DNA of 64,000 bases from Pantoea agglomerans. GTDB lineage: Bacteria; Pseudomonadota; Gammaproteobacteria; Enterobacterales; Enterobacteriaceae. Position numbers and translations under genes: made by a program. The notes under the pieces were generated by a model. The model made no database searches. It had not been told where the DNA came from and saw nothing but the letters and a program-made list of their open reading frames with translations. Positions 41,009 through 49,314 of this stretch are shown here, in pieces (position 1 is the stretch's first letter; the number at the start of each line of letters is the position of its first letter). The stretch spans positions 2,480,001 through 2,544,000 of the forward strand of contig NZ_CP083809.1 of the NCBI RefSeq assembly GCF_020149765.1, read 5' to 3'.

Positions 41009-41440
41009 ATGAGCAACCTGTTGACCACACTAGATAAGATGCAGGAAGTGCTTTCCTCGCTTTCGAACGTTCTCGAAGAGGAGCAGCACCAACTGGCCGC
41101 GGGCAAGATTAACAGTAATCTGCTGCAGCGCATTACCGAAGATAAAGGCGCGCTGCTGGCGACGCTGAGCTATCTCGATGAGATGCGTCGCAGTACCGAG
41201 CGACAGCTCGGCACCCAGGCCCCTTATGCTGGTCACAGCGATATGACGCGTCGCTGGCAGAGTATCGGCCTGATGACGCGTCGCTTAAACGACGCCAATA
41301 CCCATAATGGTCTGCTGCTTAATCAGCAGATCCGCTTTACCGAAGAGGCGCTGACCGTGCTTAAGCCGCATCAGACGCAGGCGTTTTACGGCCCGGATGG
41401 GCTGGGGAAAGGTCAGGCTACCCTCAGCCGTAAAGCATAA
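41009..41440 (+). CDS. flgN: Flagellar export chaperone FlgN
   Basis: A 143-residue helical chaperone for FlgK and FlgL. N-terminal LLTTLDKMQEVLSSLSNVLEEEQHQL and later NDANTHNGLLLNQQIRFTEEALTVLKPH are typical. It has the strong coiled-coil pattern of type III export chaperones. It is the last plus-strand flagellar gene before the repeat region and has its own terminator. Confidence 0.95.
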   Translation: MSNLLTTLDKMQEVLSSLSNVLEEEQHQLAAGKINSNLLQRITEDKGALLATLSYLDEMRRSTERQLGTQAPYAGHSDMTRRWQSIGLMTRRLNDANTHNGLLLNQQIRFTEEALTVLKPHQTQAFYGPDGLGKGQATLSRKA

Positions 41441-41470
41441 AAAATCCCGCCTGCAGGCGGGATTTTTTTG
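41439..41470 (+). terminator. Rho-independent terminator after flgN
   Basis: ATCCCGCCTG / CAGGCGGGAT perfect stem at 41444-41463 followed by TTTTTTT, starting right at the flgN stop. Confidence 0.92.
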
Positions 41471-41503
41471 TCTGTAGCAGGGGAGCTGGCGTGGGGGATA
41501 GCG

Positions 41504-41635
41504 CTTTTACTTCCGCGCACTTTTTGCCTGTGGGCGGTGTGCCTGCGCGGATGATATGGCCCGATCGCAAAGCGCTCAGGGCATCCATGCGCGCTCGGCC
41601 CGCGACTTCCTTGTGGCGGGACGCTTTGCTCTTCG
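41504..41635. repeat. Intergenic repeat, copy 1 (short form)
   Basis: About 132 bp running from CTTTTACTTCCGCGCAC to GACGCTTTGCTCTTCG. It is nearly identical to the first 130 bp of copies 2 and 3 but lacks their terminator part. Its small hairpin stem has one mismatch (GTGGCGGG instead of GTCGCGGG). No convincing coding sequence. Confidence 0.9.
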
Positions 41636-41833
41636 CGCTTTTGCTTCCGCGCATTTTTTTTGCCTGTGGGCGGTGCGCCTACGCGGATGATATGGCCCGA
41701 TCGCAAAGTCGCTCAGGGCATCCATGCGCGCTCGGCCCGCGACATCCTTGTCGCGGGACGCTTTGCTCTTCGGTCCATATCACCCGCGTTTCAGCTTCTG
41801 CGCTGTCTGTAAAAAACCCGCCTGAAGGCGGGT
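41635..41833. repeat. Intergenic repeat, copy 2 (with terminator)
   Basis: About 199 bp: the 130-bp core, then GGTCCATATCACCCGCGTTT and a terminator-like stem. It contains the perfect hairpin CCCGCGAC / GTCGCGGG (41736-41757). It abuts copy 1 directly. Confidence 0.92.
41811..41833 (-). terminator. Terminator inside repeat copy 2
   Basis: ACCCGCC / GGCGGGT stem (loop TGAA) followed on the minus strand by six T. It is the same as the terminator at 42088-42110 and probably derives from duplication of the murJ terminator. Confidence 0.8.
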
Positions 41834-41837
41834 GGTG

Positions 41838-41870
41838 AATCGTCGCGCAATCGGAAGCCGGGCAGCACCG
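41838..41870 (-). pseudogene. Decayed fragment of the murJ 3' end between repeat copies 2 and 3
   Basis: The stretch around GTCGCGCAATCGGAAGCCG aligns with the murJ 3' coding end at 42177-42206, about 24 of 29 positions identical. On the minus strand it still reads LPGFRLRD against MurJ LLGFRLRD. It suggests that murJ tail, terminator and repeat were duplicated as one unit. Confidence 0.65.
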
Positions 41871-41913
41871 GTTCTCTGGCGCGGGACGCTTTGCTCTTCG
41901 CGCTATCTCCCTG

Positions 41914-42110
41914 TGCTTTTACTTCCGCGCACTTTTTGCCTGTGGGCGGTGTGCCTGCGCGGATGATATGGCCCGATCGCAAAGTCGCTCAGGGCATCCA
42001 TGCGCGCTCGGCCCGCGACTTCCTTGTCGCGGGACGCTTTGCTCTTCGGTCCATATCACCCGCGTTTCAGCTTCTGCGCTGTCTGTAAAAAACCCGCCTG
42101 AAGGCGGGTT
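41914..42110. repeat. Intergenic repeat, copy 3 (with terminator)
   Basis: About 197 bp, the same as copy 2 with a few substitutions; the hairpin CCCGCGAC / GTCGCGGG is intact. It lies immediately downstream of murJ in the murJ reading direction. Confidence 0.92.
42088..42110 (-). terminator. Rho-independent terminator of murJ
   Basis: AACCCGCC / GGCGGGTT stem with loop TGAA, followed on the minus strand by six T, about 40 nt past the murJ stop. Confidence 0.85.
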
Positions 42111-42111
42111 A

Positions 42112-42138
42112 GTGAGTTACGCATGCGCCTGGCGCACA
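42112..42138 (-). pseudogene. Partial duplicate of the last codons of murJ
   Basis: GTTACGCATGCGCCTGGCGC resembles GTTACGCGTGCGCCCGGCGC at the true murJ end (42150-42169). On the minus strand it reads CVRQAHA-stop against MurJ YARRAHA-stop. It is a second trace of local duplication. Confidence 0.6.
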
Positions 42139-42151
42139 CAAGGTTAGTTAG

Positions 42152-43690
42152 TTACGCGTGCGCCCGGCGCGCATAGTCGCGCAGCCGGAAGCCGAGCAGC
42201 CCCAGCGTGACGAAATAGGCGCCGCCGCCCACCGCGCAGACCGCCGCCAGGCGCAGCAGACGCCACACCATCGCGCCCTCTTCCCAGGCCGGCATCACCC
42301 TGAGAATAGCGAGCAGCGCCGCCGCCATCACCACGACCGCGATCAGCAGACGCAGCAGAAAGCTCGCCCAGCCCGGCTGCGGCTGAAAAATGTTCTTCTT
42401 ACGCAGCTGCCAGTAGAGCAGCGCGGCGTTAAGACAGGCCGCCAGGCCGATAGAGAGCGACAGACCGGCATGCTTCAGCGGGCCGATAAAGGCCAGGTTC
42501 ATCACCTGCGTCATCACCAGAGTAATCATGGCAATCTTCACCGGCGTCTTGATGTCCTGGCGCGAGTAGAATCCCGGCGCCAGCACCTTCACCACAATCA
42601 GCCCCATCAGCCCGACTGAATAGGCAATCAGCGCGCGCTGCGTCATCAGGGCATCAAAGGCAGTGAACTTGCCGTACTGAAACAGCGCCACGGTCAGCGG
42701 ACCAGAGAGAATGCCCAGCGCCACCGCGCTCGGTAGCGCCAGCAGAAAGCAGAGGCGCAGGCCCCAGTCCATCAGGCGGGAATACTCGTCGTGGTTGCCG
42801 CTGGAGAAGCTCTTCGCCAGCGAGGGCAGCAGGATAGTGCCGAGCGCCACGCCCAGCACGCCCGACGGAAACTCCATCAGGCGATCGGCGTAATACATCC
42901 AGGAGACCGAGCCAGAGACGAGAAACGAGGCGAAAATAGTATTGATGATCAGCGAAATCTGGCTGACGGAGACGCCGAGGATCGCCGGCCCCATCTGGCG
43001 CATCACGCGCCAGACGCCCGCATCCTTCAGGTTAATGCGCGGCAGCACCAGCATGCCGATCTTTTTCAGGTGCGGCAGCTGATAGAAAAGCTGCAGCACG
43101 CCGCCCGCCACGACCGCCCACGCCAGCGCCATCACCGGCGGATGGAAGTGCGGCGCGGCGAAGAGCGCGAAGCCGATCATGCTGATATTCAACAGCGTGG
43201 GGGCGAAGGCGGGAACGGAGAAGCGGTTCCAGGTGTTGAGGATGGCGCCCGCCAGCGAGGCGAGCGAAATCAGCAGAATATAGGGAAAGGTGACGCGCAG
43301 CAGCGCACTGGTAAGCGCGAACTTATCGGCGGTGTCGGCAAAGCCGGGCGCGGTGACCAGAATCACCCAGGGCGCGGCGACCATCCCCGCGATTGTCACC
43401 AGCGCCAGCGCCAGCGTCAGCAGCCCGGAGACGTAGGCGACAAACAGCCGCGTCGCCTCTTCGCCCTGCTTGCTTTTATACTCGGCAAGGATCGGCACGA
43501 AGGCCTGCGAGAAGGCACCCTCGGCGAAAATACGCCGCAGCAGATTAGGCAGCTTAAAGGCAACGAAAAAGGCGTCCGTGGCCATCCCGGCGCCGAACAC
43601 CCGCGCCACAATGGCGTCACGGGCAAAACCCAATACGCGGGAAAACAGGGTCATGGAACTGACCGCTGCCAGCGATTTCAACAGATTCAT
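42152..43690 (-). CDS. murJ: Lipid II flippase MurJ
   Basis: A 512-residue integral membrane protein of the MOP superfamily with about 14 transmembrane segments. It moves lipid II across the inner membrane for peptidoglycan synthesis. N-terminal [35 protein letters not shown] and [14 protein letters not shown] are diagnostic. The C-terminus [15 protein letters not shown] is intact, and decayed copies of it lie downstream. Gene order mviM-murJ next to flgN is as in E. coli. Confidence 0.97.
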   Translation of the reverse strand: MNLLKSLAAVSSMTLFSRVLGFARDAIVARVFGAGMATDAFFVAFKLPNLLRRIFAEGAFSQAFVPILAEYKSKQGEEATRLFVAYVSGLLTLALALVTIAGMVAAPWVILVTAPGFADTADKFALTSALLRVTFPYILLISLASLAGAILNTWNRFSVPAFAPTLLNISMIGFALFAAPHFHPPVMALAWAVVAGGVLQLFYQLPHLKKIGMLVLPRINLKDAGVWRVMRQMGPAILGVSVSQISLIINTIFASFLVSGSVSWMYYADRLMEFPSGVLGVALGTILLPSLAKSFSSGNHDEYSRLMDWGLRLCFLLALPSAVALGILSGPLTVALFQYGKFTAFDALMTQRALIAYSVGLMGLIVVKVLAPGFYSRQDIKTPVKIAMITLVMTQVMNLAFIGPLKHAGLSLSIGLAACLNAALLYWQLRKKNIFQPQPGWASFLLRLLIAVVVMAAALLAILRVMPAWEEGAMVWRLLRLAAVCAVGGGAYFVTLGLLGFRLRDYARRAHA

Positions 43691-43810
43691 AATTGGCGCG
43701 CGTCCTGAAAAGAGTCGGCAAAATGAGCTACTTAGCGCGGGCGCCCAGCGGCGCCCGGCGATAGTCTACTGCCACGGCGGGAAATGACCAGCACGGAGTG
43801 TTACAAGGCG

Positions 43811-44731
43811 TTATTCCTTCTCCGCCTCGCGCCACATTTTTTCCACCACGCGCTGCGCCAGCAGCGCCTGTTCGCCGCTGGTTTCAGGCATCGTCTGATT
43901 TTGCACGCACTGGATAAAATGGTGCGCCGCGCCGCTAAAGCCGCGCTGCGCCAGATGGCTTTGCCATGCGGGCGGCGGATCGATGCGCACGCCGTCGCCG
44001 CGCTCCTCCTGCCAGTCGCGCATATCCAGCACGTCGATACAGCAGCCGTCACCTACCAGGCTGGCGCGCTCGCGCTGGCTGCCGGCGCGACGATGCATGC
44101 TGGTGGCGATCTGCACCCCGTCAGCGACGAAATGGTGCTCGGCATAGCGCATTTCGCCACGCTCGTTGGTGTCGATATAGCCATGACGCTGGGCAGCGCT
44201 ACCGCCCGCCAGCCACAGCGCGGTATCCACCACGTGCAGATAGTCATCAAGCAGCGTAAAGCGCAGATCGTTCGGCCCGACGCTGTCGCTGCGGTGTTTC
44301 TCCACGCGCAGGCTGGCGGCCTGCGGCATCGCCAGCCGCAGCTGCTGATAGCGCGGCGCAAAGCGGCGGTTAAAGCCCACCATCAGCCGGCGTCCGCGCT
44401 TCTCCGCCAGCGCCACCAGCGCCTCGGCCTGGCTAAAATTATCGGCCAGCGGCTTATCCACCAGCACATCTTTTCCCGCCAGCAGCAGCGCTTTGACAAT
44501 CTCATAGTGGGTGGCGGTGCTGGTGTGGACAAACACCGCGTCGCAGGCGTCCGCCAGCGCGCTCAGCGAGGAGAAACAGGCCATGCGGTAGCTGTCGCAG
44601 ATCCCTTGCGCCTTCTGCTGATTTGGCGAGAAGGCGCCGACCAGCGTCCAGCTCTCCGCCTGCGCCAGCACCGGCAGCCAGGCTTTCTGCGCAATCGAGC
44701 CCAGCCCGACCACACCAATTCGCAATCTCAT
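43811..44731 (-). CDS. mviM: Gfo/Idh/MocA-family oxidoreductase MviM (YceM)
   Basis: A 306-residue putative NAD(P)-dependent oxidoreductase. The N-terminal Rossmann motif is IGVVGLGSIAQKAWLP, followed by DVLVDKPLADNFSQAEALVALAEKRGRRLMVGFNRRF, the family EKP-like signature (here DKP). Substrate unknown. I chose Met 44731 (MRLRIGVV), giving the usual length of about 307; the longer frame runs into yceH. It is 1 nt from yceH and upstream of murJ. Confidence 0.94.
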   Translation of the reverse strand: MRLRIGVVGLGSIAQKAWLPVLAQAESWTLVGAFSPNQQKAQGICDSYRMACFSSLSALADACDAVFVHTSTATHYEIVKALLLAGKDVLVDKPLADNFSQAEALVALAEKRGRRLMVGFNRRFAPRYQQLRLAMPQAASLRVEKHRSDSVGPNDLRFTLLDDYLHVVDTALWLAGGSAAQRHGYIDTNERGEMRYAEHHFVADGVQIATSMHRRAGSQRERASLVGDGCCIDVLDMRDWQEERGDGVRIDPPPAWQSHLAQRGFSGAAHHFIQCVQNQTMPETSGEQALLAQRVVEKMWREAEKE

Positions 44732-44732
44732 C

Positions 44733-45362
44733 TCAGCCTCCTTTATGCAGCAGCGTCTGCACCAGCGTCTGCAGGGCGGCGAGCGACTGCTCCAGCACCG
44801 CGACGCGCGCGCTGAGATCGCCGTTATCCTCCAGCGGCTTTTCCGCCTGGCTGGCGACCTGCTCGTCACCGAACAGATGCATATAGCGGCTTTCGCGTTT
44901 GCCCGGTTCGCGCGGCAGGCGCGCCACCATCTCGCGCTCGGCCAGTCCGGCCAGCACGCTTTCGACCTCCGCCACCTCGGCGAATTCGTGCAGCCTGCCG
45001 CTGCGCGTGCGCAGCTCGCCCGGCGTCTGGGCGCCGCGCAAAAACAGCAGCGTCAGGATCGCCACCTCAGCGCTGCTGAGCTGCAGATTGCCGAAGGTCG
45101 AATTGCAGAACCGCTGCTCATACTTCGCCACGCGCTGGCCGAAGCCGCTGTTAGCGGTGGCAAGATGCTTTTTCGTCAGCCGATCCAGCTCCTCCTGCAC
45201 TTCGCTTTCGCTCAGGTTCATCACCGGCTCGCGGTTCGACTTTTGATTGCAGGCTGTCACCACCGCATTCAGCGACAGGGGGTACTGCTCCGGCGTGGTG
45301 ACCTGCTTCTCCAGCAGGCAACCAAGAACACGCAACGCCAGCGGCGAAAGCGCCATTTTCAT
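44733..45362 (-). CDS. yceH: DUF480 protein YceH
   Basis: A 209-residue DUF480 protein with tandem winged-helix domains: [44 protein letters not shown] at the N-terminus, [18 protein letters not shown] in the middle. A C-terminal coiled coil ([23 protein letters not shown]) follows. Function is unknown. It lies between rimJ and mviM, in E. coli order. Confidence 0.93.
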   Translation of the reverse strand: MKMALSPLALRVLGCLLEKQVTTPEQYPLSLNAVVTACNQKSNREPVMNLSESEVQEELDRLTKKHLATANSGFGQRVAKYEQRFCNSTFGNLQLSSAEVAILTLLFLRGAQTPGELRTRSGRLHEFAEVAEVESVLAGLAEREMVARLPREPGKRESRYMHLFGDEQVASQAEKPLEDNGDLSARVAVLEQSLAALQTLVQTLLHKGG

Positions 45363-45375
45363 TCCACTCTCCTTA

Positions 45376-45966
45376 TTAGCCGCGCCGATCCGGCGTCCAC
45401 TCCTGACGAGTCAACGCGGTCAGCACATGATCCTGCCAGCGGCCGTCGATTAACAGATAGTCTTTCGCATAACCCTCTTTTTCAAAGCCGAGACGCGCCA
45501 GCAGCGCGCCGCTGCGCTGATTATGCGGCATATAGTTCGCCATAATACGGTGGATATTTTGCTGGCGCTGCATATAGCGGATAGCAGCCTGCAGCGCCTC
45601 GAACATCAGTCCCTGCCCTTGCCACTTTTCGCCCAGCGAATAGCCGAGGTAGCAGGCGTGGAACGAGCCGCGCAGCACGTTGCTGAAGTTCGCAACCCCG
45701 CGCACTTCAGACTCTTCGGGATCCATCAGAATGAAATAGTAGGCGGAGCCGCTTTTATGCATATCGGTGATCAGGCCCAGCCGCGCCTGCCAGCCGGAAG
45801 GATAACAGTGGCTCTCGTCGCGCACCGGCTCCCAGGGTTTTAAAAAGGCGCGGTTTTCGGCGTAGTAATCCGCCAGTCGCCAGGCGTCGCGCTCGTGAAC
45901 CAGACGCACCACCAGTCGGTCGGTGGTTAATCGCACCCTGGGGGCGGCAGAACGATAGCCAAACAT
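45376..45966 (-). CDS. rimJ: Ribosomal protein S5 N-acetyltransferase RimJ
   Basis: A GNAT-fold N-acetyltransferase that acetylates the N-terminal Ala of S5. The acetyl-CoA-binding region [24 protein letters not shown] and [32 protein letters not shown] are conserved. Three start codons occur in a row (GTG 45972, ATG 45969, ATG 45966). I chose 45966 because it gives MFGYRS as in E. coli and leaves 5 nt after AGGAG. It lies 13 nt from yceH; E. coli mdtH, normally next to it, is absent. Confidence 0.95.
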   Translation of the reverse strand: MFGYRSAAPRVRLTTDRLVVRLVHERDAWRLADYYAENRAFLKPWEPVRDESHCYPSGWQARLGLITDMHKSGSAYYFILMDPEESEVRGVANFSNVLRGSFHACYLGYSLGEKWQGQGLMFEALQAAIRYMQRQQNIHRIMANYMPHNQRSGALLARLGFEKEGYAKDYLLIDGRWQDHVLTALTRQEWTPDRRG

Positions 45967-46208
45967 CATCACTCCTGAAATCGAGGGCTTTAAGAAAGCG
46001 GTGCCTGCAACATGACTTTCACTATAACCGCCGCCCCTGCCGCGGTAAAATATTCGTTAACGCCGGGCATAAAAGGTCTTGATTTTACGTTGCAAAAGCC
46101 GCTCTGCCTGCTGCGTCGGTTTGCCCTCCCCTGGAATCTCTTCCATACTTCTGGCACGCCCTCAATCAGGGTGACGCCCGTCGCCCTGACCCGACAAAGG
46201 AGACCGGG

Positions 46209-46856
46209 ATGAAACTCTACATCTACGACCACTGCCCCTTTTGCGTCAAAGCGCGCATGATTTTCGGCCTGAAAAATCTGCCGGTAGAGCTGATCGTCAT
46301 GCTTAACGACGATGAAGCGACGCCGAAAAAGCTGGTGGGCCAGAAGGTGGCACCCATCCTGCAAAAAGATGACGGCAGCGCGATGCCGGAAAGCCTCGAT
46401 ATTGTGCGCTTTGTCGATAAAATCGACCGTGAACCGCTGCTGAACGGCAAAATCAATCCGGCCATCGGCGACTGGCTGCGCAGCGTTAACGGCTACGTTA
46501 ATAAGCTGCTGCTGCCGCGTATCGCGGAAGCCGCCTTCGCCGAATTCGCCACGCCGGAGGCGCGCAGCTATTTCCGCCAGAAGAAAGAGGCGGCCATTGG
46601 CGACTTCACCGAGCTGAAGAGCCATGCGCCCGGCCTGATCAAAAAGATCAGCGACGATCTGCGCCAGCTCGACAAGCTGATTGTGAAGCCCAACGCGGTT
46701 AACGGCGAGCTGTCGGAAGATGACATTCACCTCTTTCCGCTGCTGCGCTCGCTGACGCTGGTGGCTGGCATCGACTGGCCGAGCCGCGTCGCCGACTACC
46801 GCGACAATATGGCCAAGCAGACGCAGGTGAACCTGCTCTCCTCTATCGCCCTTTGA
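46209..46856 (+). CDS. grxB: Glutaredoxin 2
   Basis: A 215-residue GST-like glutaredoxin. The active site CPFC is at residues 9-12 in YDHCPFCVKARMIFG; then KKLVGQKVAPILQKDDGSAMPESLDIV, the glutathione-binding Pro/Ser region, and a helical C-terminal domain. It reduces protein disulfides with glutathione in the cytoplasm. It is divergent from rimJ. Confidence 0.97.
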   Translation: MKLYIYDHCPFCVKARMIFGLKNLPVELIVMLNDDEATPKKLVGQKVAPILQKDDGSAMPESLDIVRFVDKIDREPLLNGKINPAIGDWLRSVNGYVNKLLLPRIAEAAFAEFATPEARSYFRQKKEAAIGDFTELKSHAPGLIKKISDDLRQLDKLIVKPNAVNGELSEDDIHLFPLLRSLTLVAGIDWPSRVADYRDNMAKQTQVNLLSSIAL

Positions 46857-46966
46857 CGCGTTCAGATGAGAAGCGCGCTGGCGTTTCTCATCGCCTTCTT
46901 AATGACACCTCATCCGCATTCAGGCACCCTATGCGCTGCATTAGCATCACTACGGATGAGGATAAA

Positions 46967-47530
46967 ATGAGAAAGGCATTTCTGGGGCTGACGGCCCTGT
47001 TTTTCGCCGTGCTGGTTAGCGGCTGCAATCAGCTTACCCAGTACACCATCAGCGAGCAGGAAGTGAATCAGGCGCTGGCGAAACACAACAATTATGAGAA
47101 AGATATCGGCGTCGCCGGGCTGGTGAACGCCCATATCCTGCTGACCGATCTTAACAGCCAGATTGGCCGCGAGGAGCCAGACCGCGTCACGGTGACCGGC
47201 AAGGCAAAAATCAACGTCACGTCACTGTTTGGCCCGCAGCAAGCGGATATGCAGCTGAAGATGAAGGCGCAGCCGGTCTTTGACGCGCAGCAGGGCGCCA
47301 TCTTTCTGCGCGATCTGGAGATCGTCGACGCGCAGGTGCAGCCGGAAAAGATGGCGGCGGTGATGAAAAGCCTGACGCCCTACCTGAATCAGTCGCTGAA
47401 AAGCTACTTTAACCAGAAGCCAGCTTACGTTTTGAGCGTCGATCGCAGCAAAGGCGAGGCGCTGGCGAAGAAATTTGCCAAAGGGCTAAAAGTCGAGCCG
47501 GGCCAGCTGGTGATCCCGTTTACGCAGTAG
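46967..47530 (+). CDS. yceB: DUF1439 lipoprotein YceB
   Basis: A 187-residue lipoprotein with signal peptide MRKAFLGLTALFFAVLVSGC (lipobox VSGC). The mature part is a DUF1439 lipid-binding-like (SMP/TULIP-type) fold. The start at 46967 gives the E. coli length; the frame extends upstream over the grxB stop but without conservation. Function is not known. It follows grxB by about 110 nt. Confidence 0.94.
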   Translation: MRKAFLGLTALFFAVLVSGCNQLTQYTISEQEVNQALAKHNNYEKDIGVAGLVNAHILLTDLNSQIGREEPDRVTVTGKAKINVTSLFGPQQADMQLKMKAQPVFDAQQGAIFLRDLEIVDAQVQPEKMAAVMKSLTPYLNQSLKSYFNQKPAYVLSVDRSKGEALAKKFAKGLKVEPGQLVIPFTQ

Positions 47531-47558
47531 GTCGCCTGAAAGGCGGAACCTTGCTCTG

Positions 47559-47581
47559 ACCGGGGGAAAATTTCCCCCGGT
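47559..47581. repeat. Palindrome downstream of yceB
   Basis: Arms ACCGGGGGAAA and TTTCCCCCGGT around one A, with no T-run on either strand, so not a standard terminator. It may stabilise the yceB mRNA 3' end. Confidence 0.7.
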
Positions 47582-47641
47582 GACAGGAAAAAAAACGCAG
47601 AGCGCGCTGCGCCCTGGCCCGATAGCGGGCGCGCCTCAGGG

Positions 47642-47674
47642 ATAAGGTGCTTGTCGGCGTGGGCGGCACCTTAT
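47642..47674. repeat. Hairpin with 9-bp arms upstream of pyrC
   Basis: ATAAGGTGC / GCACCTTAT with a 15-nt loop. The right arm (CACCTTATGC) recurs at the pyrC -10 region (47743-47752). Confidence 0.7.
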
Positions 47675-47724
47675 GCCAGACTCAACCACGCCCGTGGCGT
47701 TTTGCTTTTCCTGCAAGAAAAGAA

Positions 47725-47740
47725 GTGCAAACGGTTGCCC
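47725..47740 (+). promoter_or_regulatory. PurR-like operator of pyrC
   Basis: GTGCAAACGGTTGCCC contains GCAAACGGTTGC, one mismatch from the PurR core GCAAACGTTTGC. It lies just upstream of the -10 element TATGCT. PurR represses pyrC in E. coli, so the placement is sensible. Confidence 0.6.
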
Positions 47741-47759
47741 GACACCTTATGCTTTGTAC

Positions 47760-47797
47760 CCGGCCAAAACGCGCCTCTACGTTTCCTGACTAGCCGG
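47760..47797 (+). promoter_or_regulatory. pyrC leader hairpin masking the ribosome-binding site
   Basis: CCGGC at 47760-47764 can pair with GCCGG at 47793-47797, which overlaps the GGAG Shine-Dalgarno sequence. In E. coli and Salmonella, pyrC transcripts starting at upstream C residues form such a hairpin when CTP is plentiful, while G starts do not. The layout here fits that control. Confidence 0.6.
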
Positions 47798-47807
47798 AGC
47801 TTCACTG

Positions 47808-48854
47808 ATGACTGCACACCCTCAGCAACTTACTATCCGCCGCCCTGACGACTGGCATATTCACCTGCGCGACGACGCGATGCTGAATACGGTTTTGCCC
47901 TATACCAGCGCGGTTAACGGACGTGCCATCGTGATGCCTAACCTGGTGCCGCCGGTCACCAGTGTCGCCGCCGCGGTCGCCTACCGCGATCGTATTCTGG
48001 CCGCGCTGCCGGCAGAACATCGCTTTACCCCGCTGATGACCTGCTATCTCACCGACTCGCTCGATCCCAGTGAGATCGAGCAGGGCTTTAACGCGGGCGT
48101 CTTTACCGCCGCCAAACTCTACCCGGCGCATGCCACCACCAACTCCAGCCACGGCGTCACCCGCATCGACGCTATCAGCGGGGTACTGGAGCGTATGCAG
48201 AAGATCGGTATGCCGCTGCTGATCCACGGCGAAGTGACCCACGCCGATATCGATATCTTCGACCGCGAGGCGCGCTTTATCGACAGCGTTATGGAGCCGC
48301 TGCGCAAAGCGTACCCGGAACTGAAGGTGGTCTTTGAGCACATTACCACGCGAGAAGCTGCCCAGTACGTTGAGGCGGGCAACGACAAGCTGGGCGCCAC
48401 CATCACCCCTCAGCACCTGATGTTTAACCGCAACCATATGCTGGTGGGCGGCGTGCGTCCGCACCTCTACTGCCTGCCGATCCTCAAGCGCAACGTGCAT
48501 CAGGAGGCGCTGCGCAAGGTGGTCGCCAGCGGCCATCCGCGCTTCTTCCTCGGCACCGACACCGCCCCGCACCTGCGCCACCTGAAAGAGGCCAGCTGCG
48601 GCTGCGCGGGCGTCTTCAACGCGCCAACGTCGCTGCCCGCCTACGCCACCGTTTTCGAAGAGCTGAACGCCCTGCAGCATTTCGAAGCCTTCTGCTCCGA
48701 GAACGGCCCGCGCTTTTACGGCCTGCCGCTGAACGAAGGAACCGTAACGCTGGTGCGCGAGCCCTGGAAAGTTGAAGAGAGCATCAGCATGGGCGAGCAC
48801 GCCCTGGTGCCCTTCCTTGCCGGCGAAACCCTGAACTGGCGCGTGGAAATCTAA
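47808..48854 (+). CDS. pyrC: Dihydroorotase PyrC
   Basis: A 348-residue class II dihydroorotase for pyrimidine synthesis. Metal ligands: [11 protein letters not shown] near residue 16, the carbamylated Lys in [17 protein letters not shown] near 103, LLIHGE with His near 140, and the Asp in [10 protein letters not shown] near 250. C-terminal [14 protein letters not shown] is typical. A conditional hairpin and a PurR-like box lie upstream. Confidence 0.98.
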   Translation: MTAHPQQLTIRRPDDWHIHLRDDAMLNTVLPYTSAVNGRAIVMPNLVPPVTSVAAAVAYRDRILAALPAEHRFTPLMTCYLTDSLDPSEIEQGFNAGVFTAAKLYPAHATTNSSHGVTRIDAISGVLERMQKIGMPLLIHGEVTHADIDIFDREARFIDSVMEPLRKAYPELKVVFEHITTREAAQYVEAGNDKLGATITPQHLMFNRNHMLVGGVRPHLYCLPILKRNVHQEALRKVVASGHPRFFLGTDTAPHLRHLKEASCGCAGVFNAPTSLPAYATVFEELNALQHFEAFCSENGPRFYGLPLNEGTVTLVREPWKVEESISMGEHALVPFLAGETLNWRVEI

Positions 48855-48887
48855 TCGGCGCTTTCGCTTGCCTCCGGCCGAAATATA

Positions 48888-48903
48888 CTGTAAATATATA
48901 CAG
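48888..48903 (+). promoter_or_regulatory. LexA operator (SOS box) of dinI
   Basis: CTGTAAATATATACAG is a canonical CTGT-N8-ACAG SOS box with an AT-only centre, 20 bp before the dinI start codon. Confidence 0.93.
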
Positions 48904-48923
48904 CATCTAATCCGGAGGCTGCT

Positions 48924-49169
48924 ATGCGTGTTGAAATTACCGTTGCCAAAACGTCCCCGCTTCCGTCCGGCGCAATGGAAGCGCTGACGGCAGAACTATC
49001 CCGCCGTATCGATGAAGAATTTCCCGACGGCCAGAACCACGTCAAGGTGCGCTATGCCACCGCAAACCAGCTCAGCGTGCTGGGCGGCGGTAAAGAGACG
49101 CGCGATCGCATCAGCGATATTCTCCAGGAGACCTGGGAAAGCGCTGACGACTGGTTTATTACCGATTAA
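48924..49169 (+). CDS. dinI: DNA-damage-inducible protein DinI
   Basis: An 81-residue RecA-filament modulator. N-terminal MRVEITVAKTSPLPSGAMEALTAELSRRI and the C-terminal acidic helix KETRDRISDILQETWESADDWF are conserved. It stabilises RecA filaments and tunes the SOS response. The LexA box upstream and terminator downstream make it a single-gene unit next to pyrC, as in E. coli. Confidence 0.96.
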   Translation: MRVEITVAKTSPLPSGAMEALTAELSRRIDEEFPDGQNHVKVRYATANQLSVLGGGKETRDRISDILQETWESADDWFITD

Positions 49170-49188
49170 CCGCCACTGCGCAGTTTTT

Positions 49189-49214
49189 GCCGGGTGTCGC
49201 CATCCGGCTTTTTT
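49189..49214 (+). terminator. Rho-independent terminator after dinI
   Basis: GCCGGGTG / CATCCGGC (one G-T pair, loop TCGC) followed by TTTTTT. Confidence 0.85.
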
Positions 49215-49314
49215 ATCGCTTCTCCCCCTCGCCAGAACTTTTCCCTGCATCTAGACTCTGATCGATCAATCGCCTATTCTTCCGCTCGTTATGCTTAACA
49301 GGAGGTGAGATGAA

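Larger units (their letters stand above)
47531..47807 (+). promoter_or_regulatory. Structured region upstream of pyrC
   Basis: There is no gene in this gap. It holds a 23-nt near-perfect palindrome at 47559-47581, a hairpin with 9-bp arms at 47642-47674, a PurR-like box at 47725-47740, a -10 TATGCT at 47748-47753 and the conditional pyrC hairpin. Entries below give details. Confidence 0.7.

Noticed and set aside
41491..41838. 115-codon plus-strand frame and three minus-strand frames across the repeats
   Set aside because: They run through repeat copies and terminators and the frame is not kept alike between copies, so the repeat is not selected as coding.
41504..42110. CRISPR array
   Set aside because: Repeats are 130-200 bp, with no short regular repeats, unique spacers or cas genes.
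42791..43708. 305-codon plus-strand frame opposite murJ
   Set aside because: Shadow of a membrane-protein gene; low-complexity Arg/Gln/Gly-rich translation.
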